A stretch of 64,000 nucleotides of DNA from Bicyclus anynana (lineage: Eukaryota > Arthropoda > Insecta > Lepidoptera > Nymphalidae). Shown here in pieces: positions 10,403-21,088 of the stretch. The DNA lies in NCBI RefSeq assembly GCF_947172395.1, contig NC_069087.1, positions 15,561,889 to 15,625,888 of the forward strand. Direction: 5' to 3'. Below the pieces are notes generated by a model. That model ran no database searches. It was not told where the DNA came from and was given only the letters and a program-made list of their open reading frames with translations. A program made the translations under genes and the position numbers. Within the stretch, counting starts at the first letter, position 1; each line of letters opens with the position of its first letter.

Positions 10403-12582
10403 CCTATCGCAAAATCCGTTCTTAGCAGACACCTACTGATTATAAGCTACCTCCCTGCCAAATTTCATCTTGGTACGTCAAACGGTTTTCGAGATTTCCT
10501 TTTGCATATATATTAAAGGAAATTAAAAAAGAGATATATAAGAGATATAAAAATGCACCTTAATTGACCATCATGCTGCTTGTTATAATTAAAACAAACG
10601 ATATCCAAAAAAAGAATTATCATAATAATCGAAACGCGGCTCAGGTTAAATTAAAATATAAAATTTCCTCTTTTCCACTGGCGCTATGTCAATATCCATT
10701 AAAATTTCGCCTTAATTTAATATACCGAAAACCGTAGGAATATTAATTAAAAAAATTACGCTCCAATTCTGGGGCCCATACAATATTATATCAATTTGTG
10801 GTTCGCGTTTATAAGTGAATATTGAACTAGCGGAGCAACGAAATAATTTAATGAGCAAAAGTTACGTTTTGTACCACAATAAATTATATAATATTAGTTA
10901 TAACGATATATAATGGCTCATTAATTTCAGTCATTAAAATTATCCATGAGATAATGAATATCAACTTTCACATAACAATAAAATTATTAAAAGATCGACT
11001 TCAAAATTACTTCAATATTTATTAAGCAAAATACACCGATTAATTATCAAAAAAATCAAAGCTAGCTTAGGACCTGTAGCTATGTTCTTTGATGAGGTTC
11101 ATTGTACTTGAAGTTTAAAGGTGTCATCATTTTGAGCTTAAACGTAAGATTGAACCGACTTAAAATAAGGAGGGTCTAAATTTAAAATTCTAATTAAATT
11201 TAAAATTTAAAATAATAAAAAATTAAATTTAAAATTTAAAATTCGGCGCTCATGTTTTTTTTTTTTAATTTGTTACCCCATAACTTCGTCATTTACCAAA
11301 CAATTTCGAAAAATTCTTTTTGATTTGAAAGAGTATACTTCTATATTGGTCCCATTTTATTTTCATGAAAATCGGCTTAGTATTTTTATGTTATAAGATT
11401 ATTGTAGATACATAGATTCATAAAATACACTATTAAACATAGAATAAAGAACCAAACCTAGTTCCCTCGAAGTGTTTTTGCAATAAATTTTTGATATGTA
11501 TAAAAGATTTTCAGTTGAAAAAGGGGTATTTAGGGTTACACAGCCGACACCTGTCGCCGTTAGCACAAACCTTCGCCCGCTCTAGAAATAAAAGTAAAAC
11601 TTTATCGGAAAAATCTTCGCTGTAGCACTAAAAGTGCCATTTTTAAAAAATAACCGTAAAAATGTGTACGTGTTATATATTGGCTGTTGCAGAGAGTTTG
11701 CGTGAAAAAAATTGTTTAGAAGTGTATGTAGTTTGAAAGTTTACACTTTTTGGAAAACTCCAGTGGCTTTTTTGTACAGGCATAGTTTACAATTTGCTTC
11801 AATACCTCTGGTTCAATTAAGTTTGGCAAAGTTACACAGAATCTTATTTATCAATCATAATAGTCAGGAATAAAACAAAATATTTAACATTTATTCTGTT
11901 ATCGCCGTGTTGCAACGACTTGCGGTACGAACGGCTTCAGTGTGCTCGTGGCGTTCGAGCCGTCCACATCTCTTGTTGTGTAATTTTTTGTGGGTTATTT
12001 GGGATAGGCGGGGAGAGTGATTTGAGTGGAAAAGGGGAGTGTTAGATATCTGTCAAAGGCGCCTTTAACCCTACACACATCGTTCACAAGTGCGTGACTT
12101 CACTCAAGGCGTCTAAGAAGCATATTATTGCTTCTTAGGCCATTTAACAATTCAAAGTCATATTATAAACGCGAATGTTTGTTACCCTTTTGCTAAACCA
12201 GCAATCTGATAATTTTTTCACCAATGGAAAGCGAGCGACATCATCAACGGCAACATAGACCACATTTCATCACCTCATGGGAAATTATATTATATATTCT
12301 CATTGGAAAGGGAAGTACGCGTAGGGAAAACCGCGGGGGATCTCCGAGTAAAATCATATCATAAAACTATTTTAATCATAAATTGTGAATTAAAGTAGGT
12401 ATTTAAAATACAACGAAACAACGTTTAAATAGGTGCTTGTGCCGTGTAAGTAGGTTCTTAATTCCCCCAAGAAATGTTTCAAATCCATTTCAATTCAGTG
12501 GCATAATAAGGGCTTATTACAACGTAAGAGGCTTCCAAGAGAAAAGCAATTTTAATTCAAAGATATTCAGCCTTATTATTCC
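10403..12582 (+). repeat. Tandem duplication, unit 2 (about 2.2 kb)
   Basis: Second head-to-tail copy of 7993-10402. It lacks the MITE and SINE of unit 1 and a 20-odd base piece near 9300-9320. Instead it carries a G-family insertion at about 11154-11400. Point differences are sparse along the shared parts. Confidence 0.9.
11154..11400 (+). repeat. Dispersed repeat G with AAATTTAAAAT expansion
   Basis: Begins ACCGACTTAAAATAAGGAG and later holds the CCCATAACTTCGTCATTTA block of the G family (compare 13974-14175). A low-complexity array of TTTAAAATTTAAAA units occupies about 11175-11240. Present only in duplication unit 2. Confidence 0.55.
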
Positions 12583-12651
12583 GGTTTGACCACTTCTGCA
12601 TTAAACTTTTGTACTTTAATTGTCTTTTCTCTTCACTTTTCTAGTCATATA

Positions 12652-12829
12652 CAGGGTGTCCCGTAAATATTACGACATACTTTACCAGGTGATAGCCGAC
12701 ATCGAGTCCTACTAAAATAACGCAATTTAGCCGAAATTTTACGGTTTATAATTATGTTATATTGATTTTTAACAAATATTGCGTTATTTTAGTATGCTTT
12801 GATGTTAGCTATCACCCTGTAGAGCATGT
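12652..12829. mobile_element. MITE with TA target duplication
   Basis: Ends CAGGGTG and CACCCTG are flanked by TA on both sides (12650-12651 and 12830-12831). Inner inverted arms of about 40 bp (GGTGATAGCCGACATC and the inverse of GATGTTAGCTATCACC, with ACTAAAATAACGCAAT) make a long hairpin. TA flanks suggest a Tc1/mariner-type mobiliser. Confidence 0.7.
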
Positions 12830-12840
12830 TGTACTATTTT

Positions 12841-13125
12841 GACGACCTCCGTGGCGCAGTAGTATGCGCGGTGGATTTACAAAACGGAGGTCCTGGGTTC
12901 GACCCCCGGCTGGGCAGATTGAGATTTTCTTAATTGGTCCAGGTCTCGCTTTTGGTAGGCTTCGGCCGTAGCTAGTTACCACCCTACCGGCAAAGACGTA
13001 CCGCCAGGCGATTTAGCGTTCTGGTACGATACCGTGTTAGCCCACTTTCATCTTTAATTGCATCATCACTTACCATCAGGCGAGATTGTAGTCAAGGGCT
13101 AACTTGTAAAGAATTAAAACAAAAA
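12841..13125 (+). repeat. SINE-B, near full length
   Basis: tRNA-derived head with an A-box-like TGGCGCAGTAGTATGCG and B box GGTTCGACCCC. Body with CGGCAAAGACGTACCGCC, then AAGGGCTAACTTGTAAAGAAT and an A-rich end. It lacks the AACCGAAAGGGG segment. No terminator or cloverleaf of a functional tRNA gene. Confidence 0.9.
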
Positions 13126-13973
13126 TGTCAAGAATTAATTGGCATCTTCTAAGATAGCGCGTTCCACCATAGACTGCATCATCACTTACCATCAAGCGTA
13201 ATTGCATCTAAACTTATTATTTATTTAATAAAAAGTAAAAAAGTCGCTTACCTTGCGTAGTTCATTTACCCAGATATTAAACCATTATACGTGCCAGCAA
13301 ACGGCGTAGAGGCGTAAAACAAACTGTATAAAACTTTACCACAGGTAATATATTCGTGTTGAACAAGCACTAAAGTCACCAACTTCGTAACTAGGTGGGG
13401 AAGTACGTCACCGATCTCCCAAAAAGTAATTTAAGGCGAAGTTCAACAAAACCGATTTAATTAGAAATCTGCCGCGTCACACAATCAAAGTTTCGCAGCG
13501 AAAAGCTTCAGAGATTTATCATTGACATAGGAAAGACGTGATTCCTCTGCTCTAATTGGATGGCCCTTAATGTCGTACCTGCTTACAAATCAGACAAAAA
13601 AGAATTATCCGCTTTTCCGCTGTCATTTGTCTATTTGGATATACATTTGTCTATTTCTGTTGCCTATTTTATTCTTTTTTTTTAATAATAGAAAAAAATA
13701 GGCTTCTGGTAGAAAAAAACGACTTTATTGAAATGGATAATGGAATATATTGTGTATTTTTAACAGAATACTAAAATAATGAATGAATGAAATATACCTT
13801 ATTGTACACCAAAAAGAAAAATAACAAGCAAGAAATTAACTTAAAAACTAATAAACAATTGGCGACCTTATCGCTAATGAGCGATCTCTTCCAGACAATC
13901 AAACGAAAAAAAAAAAAAATAGAAGGAATAATGAATAATGAAAATAATACACGTCGATTTTGTTTGAAATTTT
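13126..13973. other. AT-rich sequence, fragment of SINE-B tail only
   Basis: About 13160-13205 repeats the GCATCATCACTTACCATCA tail motif of SINE-B. Otherwise homopolymer-rich sequence; the open frame at 13787-13975 is Lys/Asn-rich low complexity and not credible as a gene. Confidence 0.4.
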
Positions 13974-14175
13974 AACCGACTTCAAAAAAGATTCCCAATT
14001 CGACGCGTATGTTTTTTTTTGTTATGTTTGTTACCCGCATAACTTCGTCATTTATTAACCAAATTTGAAATTTCTTTTTTGTTTGAAAGATTAGTTCTAT
14101 TTCATTTTTATTATAATCGGTTTAGTAATTTTGTGTTATAATCAAAATAACTGAAATACGTCTTTGAAGTCGGTT
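13974..14175 (+). mobile_element. Repeat G, complete MITE-like copy
   Basis: Bounded by AACCGACTTCAAA and its exact inverse TTTGAAGTCGGTT, 202 bp, non-coding, with the CGCATAACTTCGTCATTTATTAACC body shared with 1-120 and 47315-47456. Confidence 0.6.
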
Positions 14176-14583
14176 CCATTTGTATTTTAAAAAGATTATA
14201 TACAAGAATATTTTATTATATTCAAATTCCATTAGTTTTAACGTTCTACAATCCACAATTCAATTAGCATGTAAGGCACTCTGAAGGCCGTTATTGTATT
14301 TCGTTTAAAATTCTCAAGTACAAATAACTCCCTATAAATAGGGACATACGTCATATTGTCACTAAAATGTAAGTTTATAATTGTCTGTGGGAAGCCAGGT
14401 TGTTAAAATCGAGTTATATATTGTGTCAACAAAGCCCCGAGTAAGTTGATAATAACTTAAGTTTTGTTTTGAAGTTGTAATCCCAACAAATATTTGTCAA
14501 ATACAAATAATTACGTGTCGTGTTAAGCTTTTTGTTCTATCTTCCAATAACATTTAAATAACAATATTATCTAAATAACTGTG
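14176..14583. other. AT-rich flank of the BEL/Pao element
   Basis: No repeat or gene recognised; sequence immediately left of the target duplication. Confidence 0.4.
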
Positions 14584-14588
14584 CAGCC

Positions 14589-14927
14589 TGGTGTGGAAAT
14601 AGGTGAACTTTGGAGACAAAGGATCTCGTGAACTGACCTTGTGAAGCAGCAAATCTCACAGGGCTGCTAAGCGCCTTCGACAGCTCATAGAAGCCCACCA
14701 ATGCACACACAACACATATTATAGTTTTTAAAAATCACTGATTTAGAAAGCGCGCGAGCCAATTTATGCGTAGTTATCAGGCGGCGAACATTGATTGACT
14801 AATTTGATCGAAGCGTCTGGCGTTGCGGGTTGCAATTGTCTCCCTCTCACGAGAATAAGGAAATGGAAAAGGTAGGAGAAGAAGGGAGACAAGTATATAT
14901 CTGTAATGTGTGTGTATGGCGTTAACA
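14589..14927 (-). repeat. BEL/Pao 3' LTR
   Basis: 339 bp. On the transcribed strand it begins TGTTAACGCC and ends CCACACCA. Identical on reading to 20563-20901. A TATATAC motif lies about 30 bases from its start on the transcribed strand. No AATAAA was noticed, so the polyadenylation signal is non-canonical or outside what I can see. Confidence 0.95.
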
Positions 14928-14940
14928 TTTATCCCCCGGG
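14928..14940 (-). other. Polypurine tract of the BEL/Pao element
   Basis: Read on the minus strand as CCCGGGGGATAAA immediately before the TGTTAAC start of the 3' LTR. The GGGGGATAAA core is the expected purine-rich primer for plus-strand DNA synthesis. Confidence 0.75.
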
Positions 14941-15086
14941 CTGAGGCAAAGCCTTCAGGAAAATAAAAGTTTGCGATGATGCGATAGCGTATAAATAATA
15001 TAATAAAGTTGTAAGAAAAGACTAACTATAAATTAAAAATAAACATTAATTAATTAGGTTAAAGCGTTAATATTAAAGTGCGAATA

Positions 15087-18000
15087 TTATTGAAGAGGTA
15101 GAGGGCAAAGCCTTACTACAGCTCTCGTATAGTAACCAATTCTGGTCTTAACTCTAGCGGCTCGTACGATACCGTCTCTACCGGGATAGAGCTCCTCTAC
15201 TATGGCTAGAGGCCAACTAAGAGGCGGTGAGTTATCGTCTCGAATAATGACAATACATCCTACTTTAATCGGATTTGATGGAGTGTTCCATTTTTGTCTA
15301 CTTTGAAGCGAAGTTAGGTATTCACGGTTCCATCTGTCCCAATATGATTGGACCAGTTTTGACAACAACTGATAGCGAGTAAGCCTGTTCTGAGGTACGT
15401 CCGTAAGGTCCTCAGCCGGTAAGTATTTAAGTGGTGTTATATTCAAAAAATGCGATGGTGTTAGAGCAGTGAGATCGGAAGGATCTGAACTTAATACACA
15501 GAGCGGGCGACTGTTCATTATTCCTTCAATTTGAATAAGGACAGTGTTAAGCTCTTCGTATGTCAAAATTTGATTTCCAATGACCCTAAATAGATGGGTT
15601 TTAACAGATTTAATGTTACTCTCCCATATTCCACCGAAATGCGGAGCGTAAGGTGGGTTTCTTTGGAATTGTATGCGTAAATCTGCTAAATGTTGGTCTA
15701 AAAATTTATTCTTTGACAAAAGCTCGTGAATTTCCTTCAGACATCTATCCGCTTTAACAAAAGCGCCTCCCGAGTCGCTTCTTATTAAAGAAATAGGGCC
15801 TTTTCTAGAAATAAATCTTTTAAAAGCGTTTAAAAATGACTCTGTACTTAAATCGCTCACTAGCTCTAGATGTAGAGCTTTTGTAGTTAAGCAAACAAAT
15901 AGGCACAGGTAAGCTTTTATGCTTTTTACACCGCGGCGGCGATAAGGCGTTATGTAGAGGGGCCCTGCGAAATCAACGCCCGAGAAAACGAAGCTCTTTA
16001 CTTCGCTTACGCGATAGGGGGGCAGATCGCCCATTACAGGGAAGGTATTTTTTGGCTTAAGCTTGAAACAACGATTACAGCTTTGTACTCGTTGGCGTAC
16101 CATGTTACGAGCGGCGATAACCCAATAATTTTGGCGTAATAGAGCAAGCAATAGAGCAGGCCCTGCGTGTGTATTCTGCCTATGAAAATAATCTACGAGC
16201 AAGTGCACTATGCGATCTTTAGACGGAAGGACGACTGGGTGCATCTGCGAATATCCCAATTGTGACTGAGACAGTCGGCCTCCAACACGTATAATTTTAT
16301 TTGAATCTAGGAACGCATTGAGCTTTCGCAAAGCTGGGCTATTAATATTTAAACAATGCCTTTTTTGTATAGCTCGTAAAATGTAATTTTCAGCAATTTC
16401 TAAATCAGCGACAGTAATATTGCCTTGCGATTTTAAAGTTTTAGTAAAGCGAAGCACATACACCCAAGAGTGTATGAATTTATTCCAATTTGACATGCGC
16501 ATCGCGGAGTTATAATATAAATCGGTACTTTCATTATCTGTACAGACTTTAGCGGTTAAAGAAATAAGCGTTTTATGTTCAGGTAGTTCATCGATAGCGT
16601 GAGAATGACATTCATTGATTGGCCATTCTTTGAAAGGAAGCGTGGCCCACGGAGGTCCGTGAAACCAAAGCGTATTATTTATAAACTTAGCGGGTAAAAT
16701 AGGGCGTGATATTATATCGGCGGGATTTTCTTTACCAGAAATATGGAACCAGTTTTCAGCTGGAAGATTAGCGTTTATAGCGGCGATTCTATTTGCAACA
16801 AAGGTTTGAAACCTATGTGCAGGCGAGCGGACCCACGAAAGTGCGATCGTGGAGTCAGAAAAAGCGTATATTTTATTTATTGTTACGCGTTCACTTATTG
16901 AGTCTTTTACAGCGACAATTAAATTTGATAATAAAAGATTAGCGCAAAGTTCGAGTCGCGGTAAAGACACATTGCCTTTAGGGGAAGCTACTCTAGACCG
17001 CGAACAGAGTAATGTGATTTGACCGTCACCTGATTCACTAGAGCTTACGCGCAGGTAAATTACAGCTCCGTAACACTTTTCACTAGCATCTGCAAACCCT
17101 ATAAGCGAAATATTGTTTGTGGTTTGAAAAATACCTATATGTCGCGGAATCTGCAACCTTTCTAACAAATGTAGCTCGCGTTGTAACTGAAACCATTGGT
17201 CACTTATACTAGAAGAAACTTCTTCGTCCCAGTGTAGATTTTGTTTCCAGCATTCTTGCACTAATAATTTTAATAAGGCGGTTACAGGACCCAATAAAGA
17301 AAGCGGATCGAAAAGGCGGGCGGTGACGGACAGAATAATGCGTTTGGTGCACTTATATTCTGTAGGTACATTTACTTTAAACGTAAAAACATCATCGTTA
17401 GGCTCCCATTGTAAGCCAACTATTTTTGTACTAGCGGTTATTGAGTGTTCATCAAACTGAACGATGTTAGGCGAGCGTAATTCAGGCGGAATTTCTTGAA
17501 GTAAGCGAGTATTATTTGATATCCATTTTGTTAATTTAAAACCACCAGCGTTGAACAGATTAACGAGCTCATAGTAAAGGTTCGTAGCATCTTCTAAAGA
17601 AGGGACGGAGGAGACGAAATCGTCCATATAGAAATGCCGTCCAGCTGCCCAAGCGCCTGCTGGATATCGTGAGCGTTCATCATTAGCTAGTTCTTTAATC
17701 ACACGCATCGCGAGGTATGGTGACGCTGACAGACCGAAAGATACATAATTAAATTCATACGTATCAATAGGATCATTTGAATCGAACCTATACAGAATAC
17801 GCTGATAACGATGATCTTCTGGTTTAAGTTTAATTCTAAAATACATTTTTTCCACGTCAGCACTTAAAGCGACAGAATACAGGCGTAGATTAAGTAGTAG
17901 ATCAAAAATATTGCTTTGTAGATTTGGACCTGTATATAACAAATCGTTAAGCGATTTTCCTGAAGTGGTTTTACATGAGGCGTTCAAAACAATACGCGTT

Positions 18001-20393
18001 TTTGAGGTTTGCTTGTCAGGCCGACAGACAGCACGATGCGGAATATAATAAGAATTAATATTGCGTGAGGATTGGCTAACTTTATTAAGATAACCTTCAT
18101 CTATGTAAGATTTAAGGGTCGCGTTGTAATCGGAGCGTAGCGATGGATTATTATTAAATTGTTTTTCTAAGCGTAATAAACAGCGTTTAGCAATTGCGAA
18201 TGAATCACCAAGTAATTTGGTATCATATTTGAAAGGAAGGGAAACAATATAACGACCTGATGATATATCGCGCGAAATATTATCTGAAAAAATGCGTTCG
18301 CAAGCGGAATCATCCTGACTTATATGTATCTTAGTAGGTACTGAGTCCAGTTCCCAAAAGCGTTGCGTTAATTTATCTAAATTCGATTCAGTATTTTCAG
18401 AGAAAATATGAAAAGATTTTTCTTTTGAATGCGAGGGCGTTAAGTAGCTTGCTTTTCCCATTAAAATGTAGCCGAGTGTAGTTTGAATAGCGGCCACGGA
18501 CGAATCAGGGTGTGCTACCTTATTATTTTCTAAAAGAAATGGAAATAATTCATTTCCGATAAGGCAATCAATATCAGCGGGCGAATAAAATTCCTCATCA
18601 GCGAGAGGTAATCCTTTTATATGATGTAAATTATTTAAATCAATAATATCATTTGGAATATTTCGCGAAATTGAATCCATAACGCAAGCTTTTATAGAAT
18701 ATTTACATCTATTTTGTAAGCGAGATTCAAACGTTAAAAATGCGTGTCCCTGTGCGTTCACTCGATTGTCACCTAAAGCGTGTAGTGTCGTATTAGACTT
18801 ATTAATTTTTAAGTTTAATCGATTACAAAGCGATTTAGTTACTATATGACACGAACTACCGGTGTCTAACAGCACTCGCATCTTAAAACGTTCACCAGCA
18901 TTGTTATAAACATATACTACTGCAGTCGGAAGTAACACTGTCGTATCTTTCGTCTGTATTTTTAAAGAATGAAGTGACGCGTCGCTCCCGGCGGCGGCCG
19001 GCGGGCGACTGAAGTTGGTAGGCATATTCCGCGCGAGCGCCGGCGATTCGGTCGATCCCACGTCACGTCGAGTGCTATCGCACTCGGTCAGCGGTTGCGC
19101 GTGCGCGGGCTGCGGGGGGGCAACATTTTTACAGAGGAGCGTTGACACTTGCGCGTGGCTATGTTTCACGGGTTCGATTCCCGAATGCAATTTCGAATGG
19201 TGTGCAGCCCCACAGAAGCATCTTATCTTACTTCTGCAATTTTCTAGTACATGAAATCCACTTAAACAATTAATACATAATTTGTTAGACCGAACAAATT
19301 GTATCTTAGATTTTGGATCGCGTTCATTGAATTTATTACATCTGAAAAGATGATGATCCTGTTCGCAATCAGGACATCTTTGAGTTTGAAATTGCCTATT
19401 ATGATCAGACGTACTATGTTTATTATAATCTACGTGAAGCGAGCTAGCGTGCGGCGTTCGGTTTATTTGTTTTGCGTTTACCTTCCAATTTTGTTTCGAA
19501 GTCTGCGGCGATGAGTTGCGTAATGTGTATATTTTGTTTTGTTCTTTGACAAATTCTACTAAAGACGCGAAAGATGGTATTTTCTCACTACGATGCGTTT
19601 GCTCAAATAGCATTACAGTTTCCTTGTCTAACTTATTCAAACCTATATGTAAAAATATAAAGTCCGTTAAGTCAGAAATACCTAATAATGATAATGCGGC
19701 TTGTGCAGAACAAAATTGCTCAATAAATAATTCTAATGAGGTTTGCGTTAGCGTATGAGTAGCTTTAAAATTCAATATCTGTTCTAAATACATTGATCCT
19801 AGCGTTCTTTTGTCTTCATATTTTTCGATAAGCGAATTCCAAATTAATTCATAGTTACTGGCTACCGGCTGTATCCCAGAACAAACTAACAATGCTTTTC
19901 CTGATAATTTGCCTAATAAATATTGTATTTTTTCGGCGTTACATAAGTTTTCGTTGTTGTGTATAAGCGTTTTAAAGTTTTCATAAAAAGCAGACCAATG
20001 CGTTGGATTTCCGTCAAAACCCCTTAACTCCAAAGCAGGCAGTTTTTTGAGGAGATCTAAATTGTGCGTTTTATTTCGTGCCAATTTGGCTAATATATCT
20101 GATTCAACACTTTTAATGTGACAGAATAGTTCGTCAAAAGAAGTTAAAGTATCAAAATTAATAAGCGATTTGGGGTTGGCTTTTAAGTTAGATATATTCA
20201 GTTGGTCTGTAACCGACACGTAATCATTTCTTAAATTATCTAAACATTTAAGTCTAATTAAAAAGTTTTTGATGGTTATGTCATCTTTTAAATTTTGCGA
20301 CAAATCGTACAGGGTTTGTATATGCTTATAAAAGCTTTGTTGCTTCGCTTGAAGCAAGCGTATTTCTAACTGCAAATCTTCTTTCTCGGCCAT
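15087..20393 (-). CDS. BEL/Pao Gag-Pol polyprotein
   Basis: A 1768-residue single frame that encodes everything for cytoplasmic particle assembly, reverse transcription and integration. From the N-terminus: a Gag-like region (a helical start, then a DUF1759-type segment around KLPALELRGFDGN, about 115-260); zinc knuckles at about 340-400, the clearest being C373-C376-H381-C386; an aspartic protease with LLDTGSS, D510; reverse transcriptase with D846 (SADVEKMYF) and YMDD at 922-925; an RNase H-like domain (Peptidase_A17 region) with FADASEK, D1102; an integrase zinc-binding motif H1404/H1409/C1439/C1442; an integrase core D1474, D1540, E1591; and a C-terminal DUF5641-like tail. All key catalytic residues are present and there is no stop or frameshift. 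The start ATG lies in AACAATGG, 169 bases after the 5' LTR. Domain names come from family knowledge; motifs and positions are read directly. Confidence 0.95.
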   Translation of the reverse strand: MAEKEDLQLEIRLLQAKQQSFYKHIQTLYDLSQNLKDDITIKNFLIRLKCLDNLRNDYVSVTDQLNISNLKANPKSLINFDTLTSFDELFCHIKSVESDILAKLARNKTHNLDLLKKLPALELRGFDGNPTHWSAFYENFKTLIHNNENLCNAEKIQYLLGKLSGKALLVCSGIQPVASNYELIWNSLIEKYEDKRTLGSMYLEQILNFKATHTLTQTSLELFIEQFCSAQAALSLLGISDLTDFIFLHIGLNKLDKETVMLFEQTHRSEKIPSFASLVEFVKEQNKIYTLRNSSPQTSKQNWKVNAKQINRTPHASSLHVDYNKHSTSDHNRQFQTQRCPDCEQDHHLFRCNKFNERDPKSKIQFVRSNKLCINCLSGFHVLENCRSKIRCFCGAAHHSKLHSGIEPVKHSHAQVSTLLCKNVAPPQPAHAQPLTECDSTRRDVGSTESPALARNMPTNFSRPPAAAGSDASLHSLKIQTKDTTVLLPTAVVYVYNNAGERFKMRVLLDTGSSCHIVTKSLCNRLNLKINKSNTTLHALGDNRVNAQGHAFLTFESRLQNRCKYSIKACVMDSISRNIPNDIIDLNNLHHIKGLPLADEEFYSPADIDCLIGNELFPFLLENNKVAHPDSSVAAIQTTLGYILMGKASYLTPSHSKEKSFHIFSENTESNLDKLTQRFWELDSVPTKIHISQDDSACERIFSDNISRDISSGRYIVSLPFKYDTKLLGDSFAIAKRCLLRLEKQFNNNPSLRSDYNATLKSYIDEGYLNKVSQSSRNINSYYIPHRAVCRPDKQTSKTRIVLNASCKTTSGKSLNDLLYTGPNLQSNIFDLLLNLRLYSVALSADVEKMYFRIKLKPEDHRYQRILYRFDSNDPIDTYEFNYVSFGLSASPYLAMRVIKELANDERSRYPAGAWAAGRHFYMDDFVSSVPSLEDATNLYYELVNLFNAGGFKLTKWISNNTRLLQEIPPELRSPNIVQFDEHSITASTKIVGLQWEPNDDVFTFKVNVPTEYKCTKRIILSVTARLFDPLSLLGPVTALLKLLVQECWKQNLHWDEEVSSSISDQWFQLQRELHLLERLQIPRHIGIFQTTNNISLIGFADASEKCYGAVIYLRVSSSESGDGQITLLCSRSRVASPKGNVSLPRLELCANLLLSNLIVAVKDSISERVTINKIYAFSDSTIALSWVRSPAHRFQTFVANRIAAINANLPAENWFHISGKENPADIISRPILPAKFINNTLWFHGPPWATLPFKEWPINECHSHAIDELPEHKTLISLTAKVCTDNESTDLYYNSAMRMSNWNKFIHSWVYVLRFTKTLKSQGNITVADLEIAENYILRAIQKRHCLNINSPALRKLNAFLDSNKIIRVGGRLSQSQLGYSQMHPVVLPSKDRIVHLLVDYFHRQNTHAGPALLLALLRQNYWVIAARNMVRQRVQSCNRCFKLKPKNTFPVMGDLPPYRVSEVKSFVFSGVDFAGPLYITPYRRRGVKSIKAYLCLFVCLTTKALHLELVSDLSTESFLNAFKRFISRKGPISLIRSDSGGAFVKADRCLKEIHELLSKNKFLDQHLADLRIQFQRNPPYAPHFGGIWESNIKSVKTHLFRVIGNQILTYEELNTVLIQIEGIMNSRPLCVLSSDPSDLTALTPSHFLNITPLKYLPAEDLTDVPQNRLTRYQLLSKLVQSYWDRWNREYLTSLQSRQKWNTPSNPIKVGCIVIIRDDNSPPLSWPLAIVEELYPGRDGIVRAARVKTRIGYYTRAVVRLCPLPLQ

Positions 20394-20562
20394 TGTTAGA
20401 ATTTAAAAGCAAATGGCGTCGTGGCGATAGCGGCGTGTGGCGTGTGTGTAGCGTGTAAATGTATGTAAAAGTATGTAAATATAGCGGATTAGGCGTAGAA
20501 ATGAAAGGAATAAATAAATAGCGGGAATAGAAAGTATATCCAGGGAGAAGGACCAAAAAATA
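20394..20562 (-). promoter_or_regulatory. BEL/Pao leader with primer-binding-site candidate
   Basis: A 169-base leader between 5' LTR and ATG. Read on the minus strand, TGGTCCTTCTCCCTG (20555 down to 20541) starts seven bases after the LTR. The leading TGG is what a tRNA CCA end would pair with; I cannot name the tRNA. Confidence 0.6.
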
Positions 20563-20901
20563 TGGTGTGGAAATAGGTGAACTTTGGAGACAAAGGATCT
20601 CGTGAACTGACCTTGTGAAGCAGCAAATCTCACAGGGCTGCTAAGCGCCTTCGACAGCTCATAGAAGCCCACCAATGCACACACAACACATATTATAGTT
20701 TTTAAAAATCACTGATTTAGAAAGCGCGCGAGCCAATTTATGCGTAGTTATCAGGCGGCGAACATTGATTGACTAATTTGATCGAAGCGTCTGGCGTTGC
20801 GGGTTGCAATTGTCTCCCTCTCACGAGAATAAGGAAATGGAAAAGGTAGGAGAAGAAGGGAGACAAGTATATATCTGTAATGTGTGTGTATGGCGTTAAC
20901 A
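20563..20901 (-). repeat. BEL/Pao 5' LTR
   Basis: 339 bp, the same sequence as 14589-14927, carrying the promoter for the Gag-Pol transcript on the minus strand. The two short frames overlapping it are not genes. Confidence 0.95.
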
Positions 20902-21088
20902 CAGCCTCTAACTTTATAGGCGTGCATTTTTGGAAATTAAAAATCAGGTGTCCAAAAAAAGTGAAGAAAAATGTCGTGAGGAAACCTGAGAATTTTCTTA
21001 ATTATCTGTGTGTGTGAAGTCTGCCAATTTGCATTGGGCCAGCGTGGTGGACTATTTGGCCTAACCCCTCTCATTCTGAGAGGAGACT
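20902..21088 (+). repeat. SINE-A copy interrupted or abutted by the BEL/Pao element
   Basis: From CAGCCTCTAACTTTATAGGCGTGCATTTT to AGAGGAGACT it follows the SINE-A consensus (compare 32700-32860), including GTCGTGAGGAAACC and TTGGGCCAGCGTGGTGGACTATT. The first bases are the target duplication itself. The tRNA-like head is not found left of the element, so the SINE was probably already 5' truncated. Confidence 0.75.

Larger units (their letters stand above)
14584..20906 (-). mobile_element. Complete BEL/Pao LTR retrotransposon with target duplication
   Basis: The element proper spans 14589-20901 (6313 bp), flanked by CAGCC at 14584-14588 and 20902-20906. In transcription order (minus strand) it has a 5' LTR (20563-20901), primer-binding-site candidate, short leader, single Gag-Pol frame, polypurine tract and 3' LTR (14589-14927). 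Both LTRs start TG and end CA. I see no base difference between them, and the coding frame is intact, so insertion was recent and the copy may be competent. There is no env-like second frame. Confidence 0.95.

Noticed and set aside
12841..12915. tRNA-like sequence with A and B boxes
   Set aside because: It is the head of a SINE-B copy: the same body follows it as in the other copies, and there is no proper acceptor stem or terminator. The same applies to the heads at 52102, 29145, 32637 and the reverse-strand copies.
19015..19758. Plus-strand frames opposite Gag
   Set aside because: Antisense shadows of the BEL/Pao coding frame.
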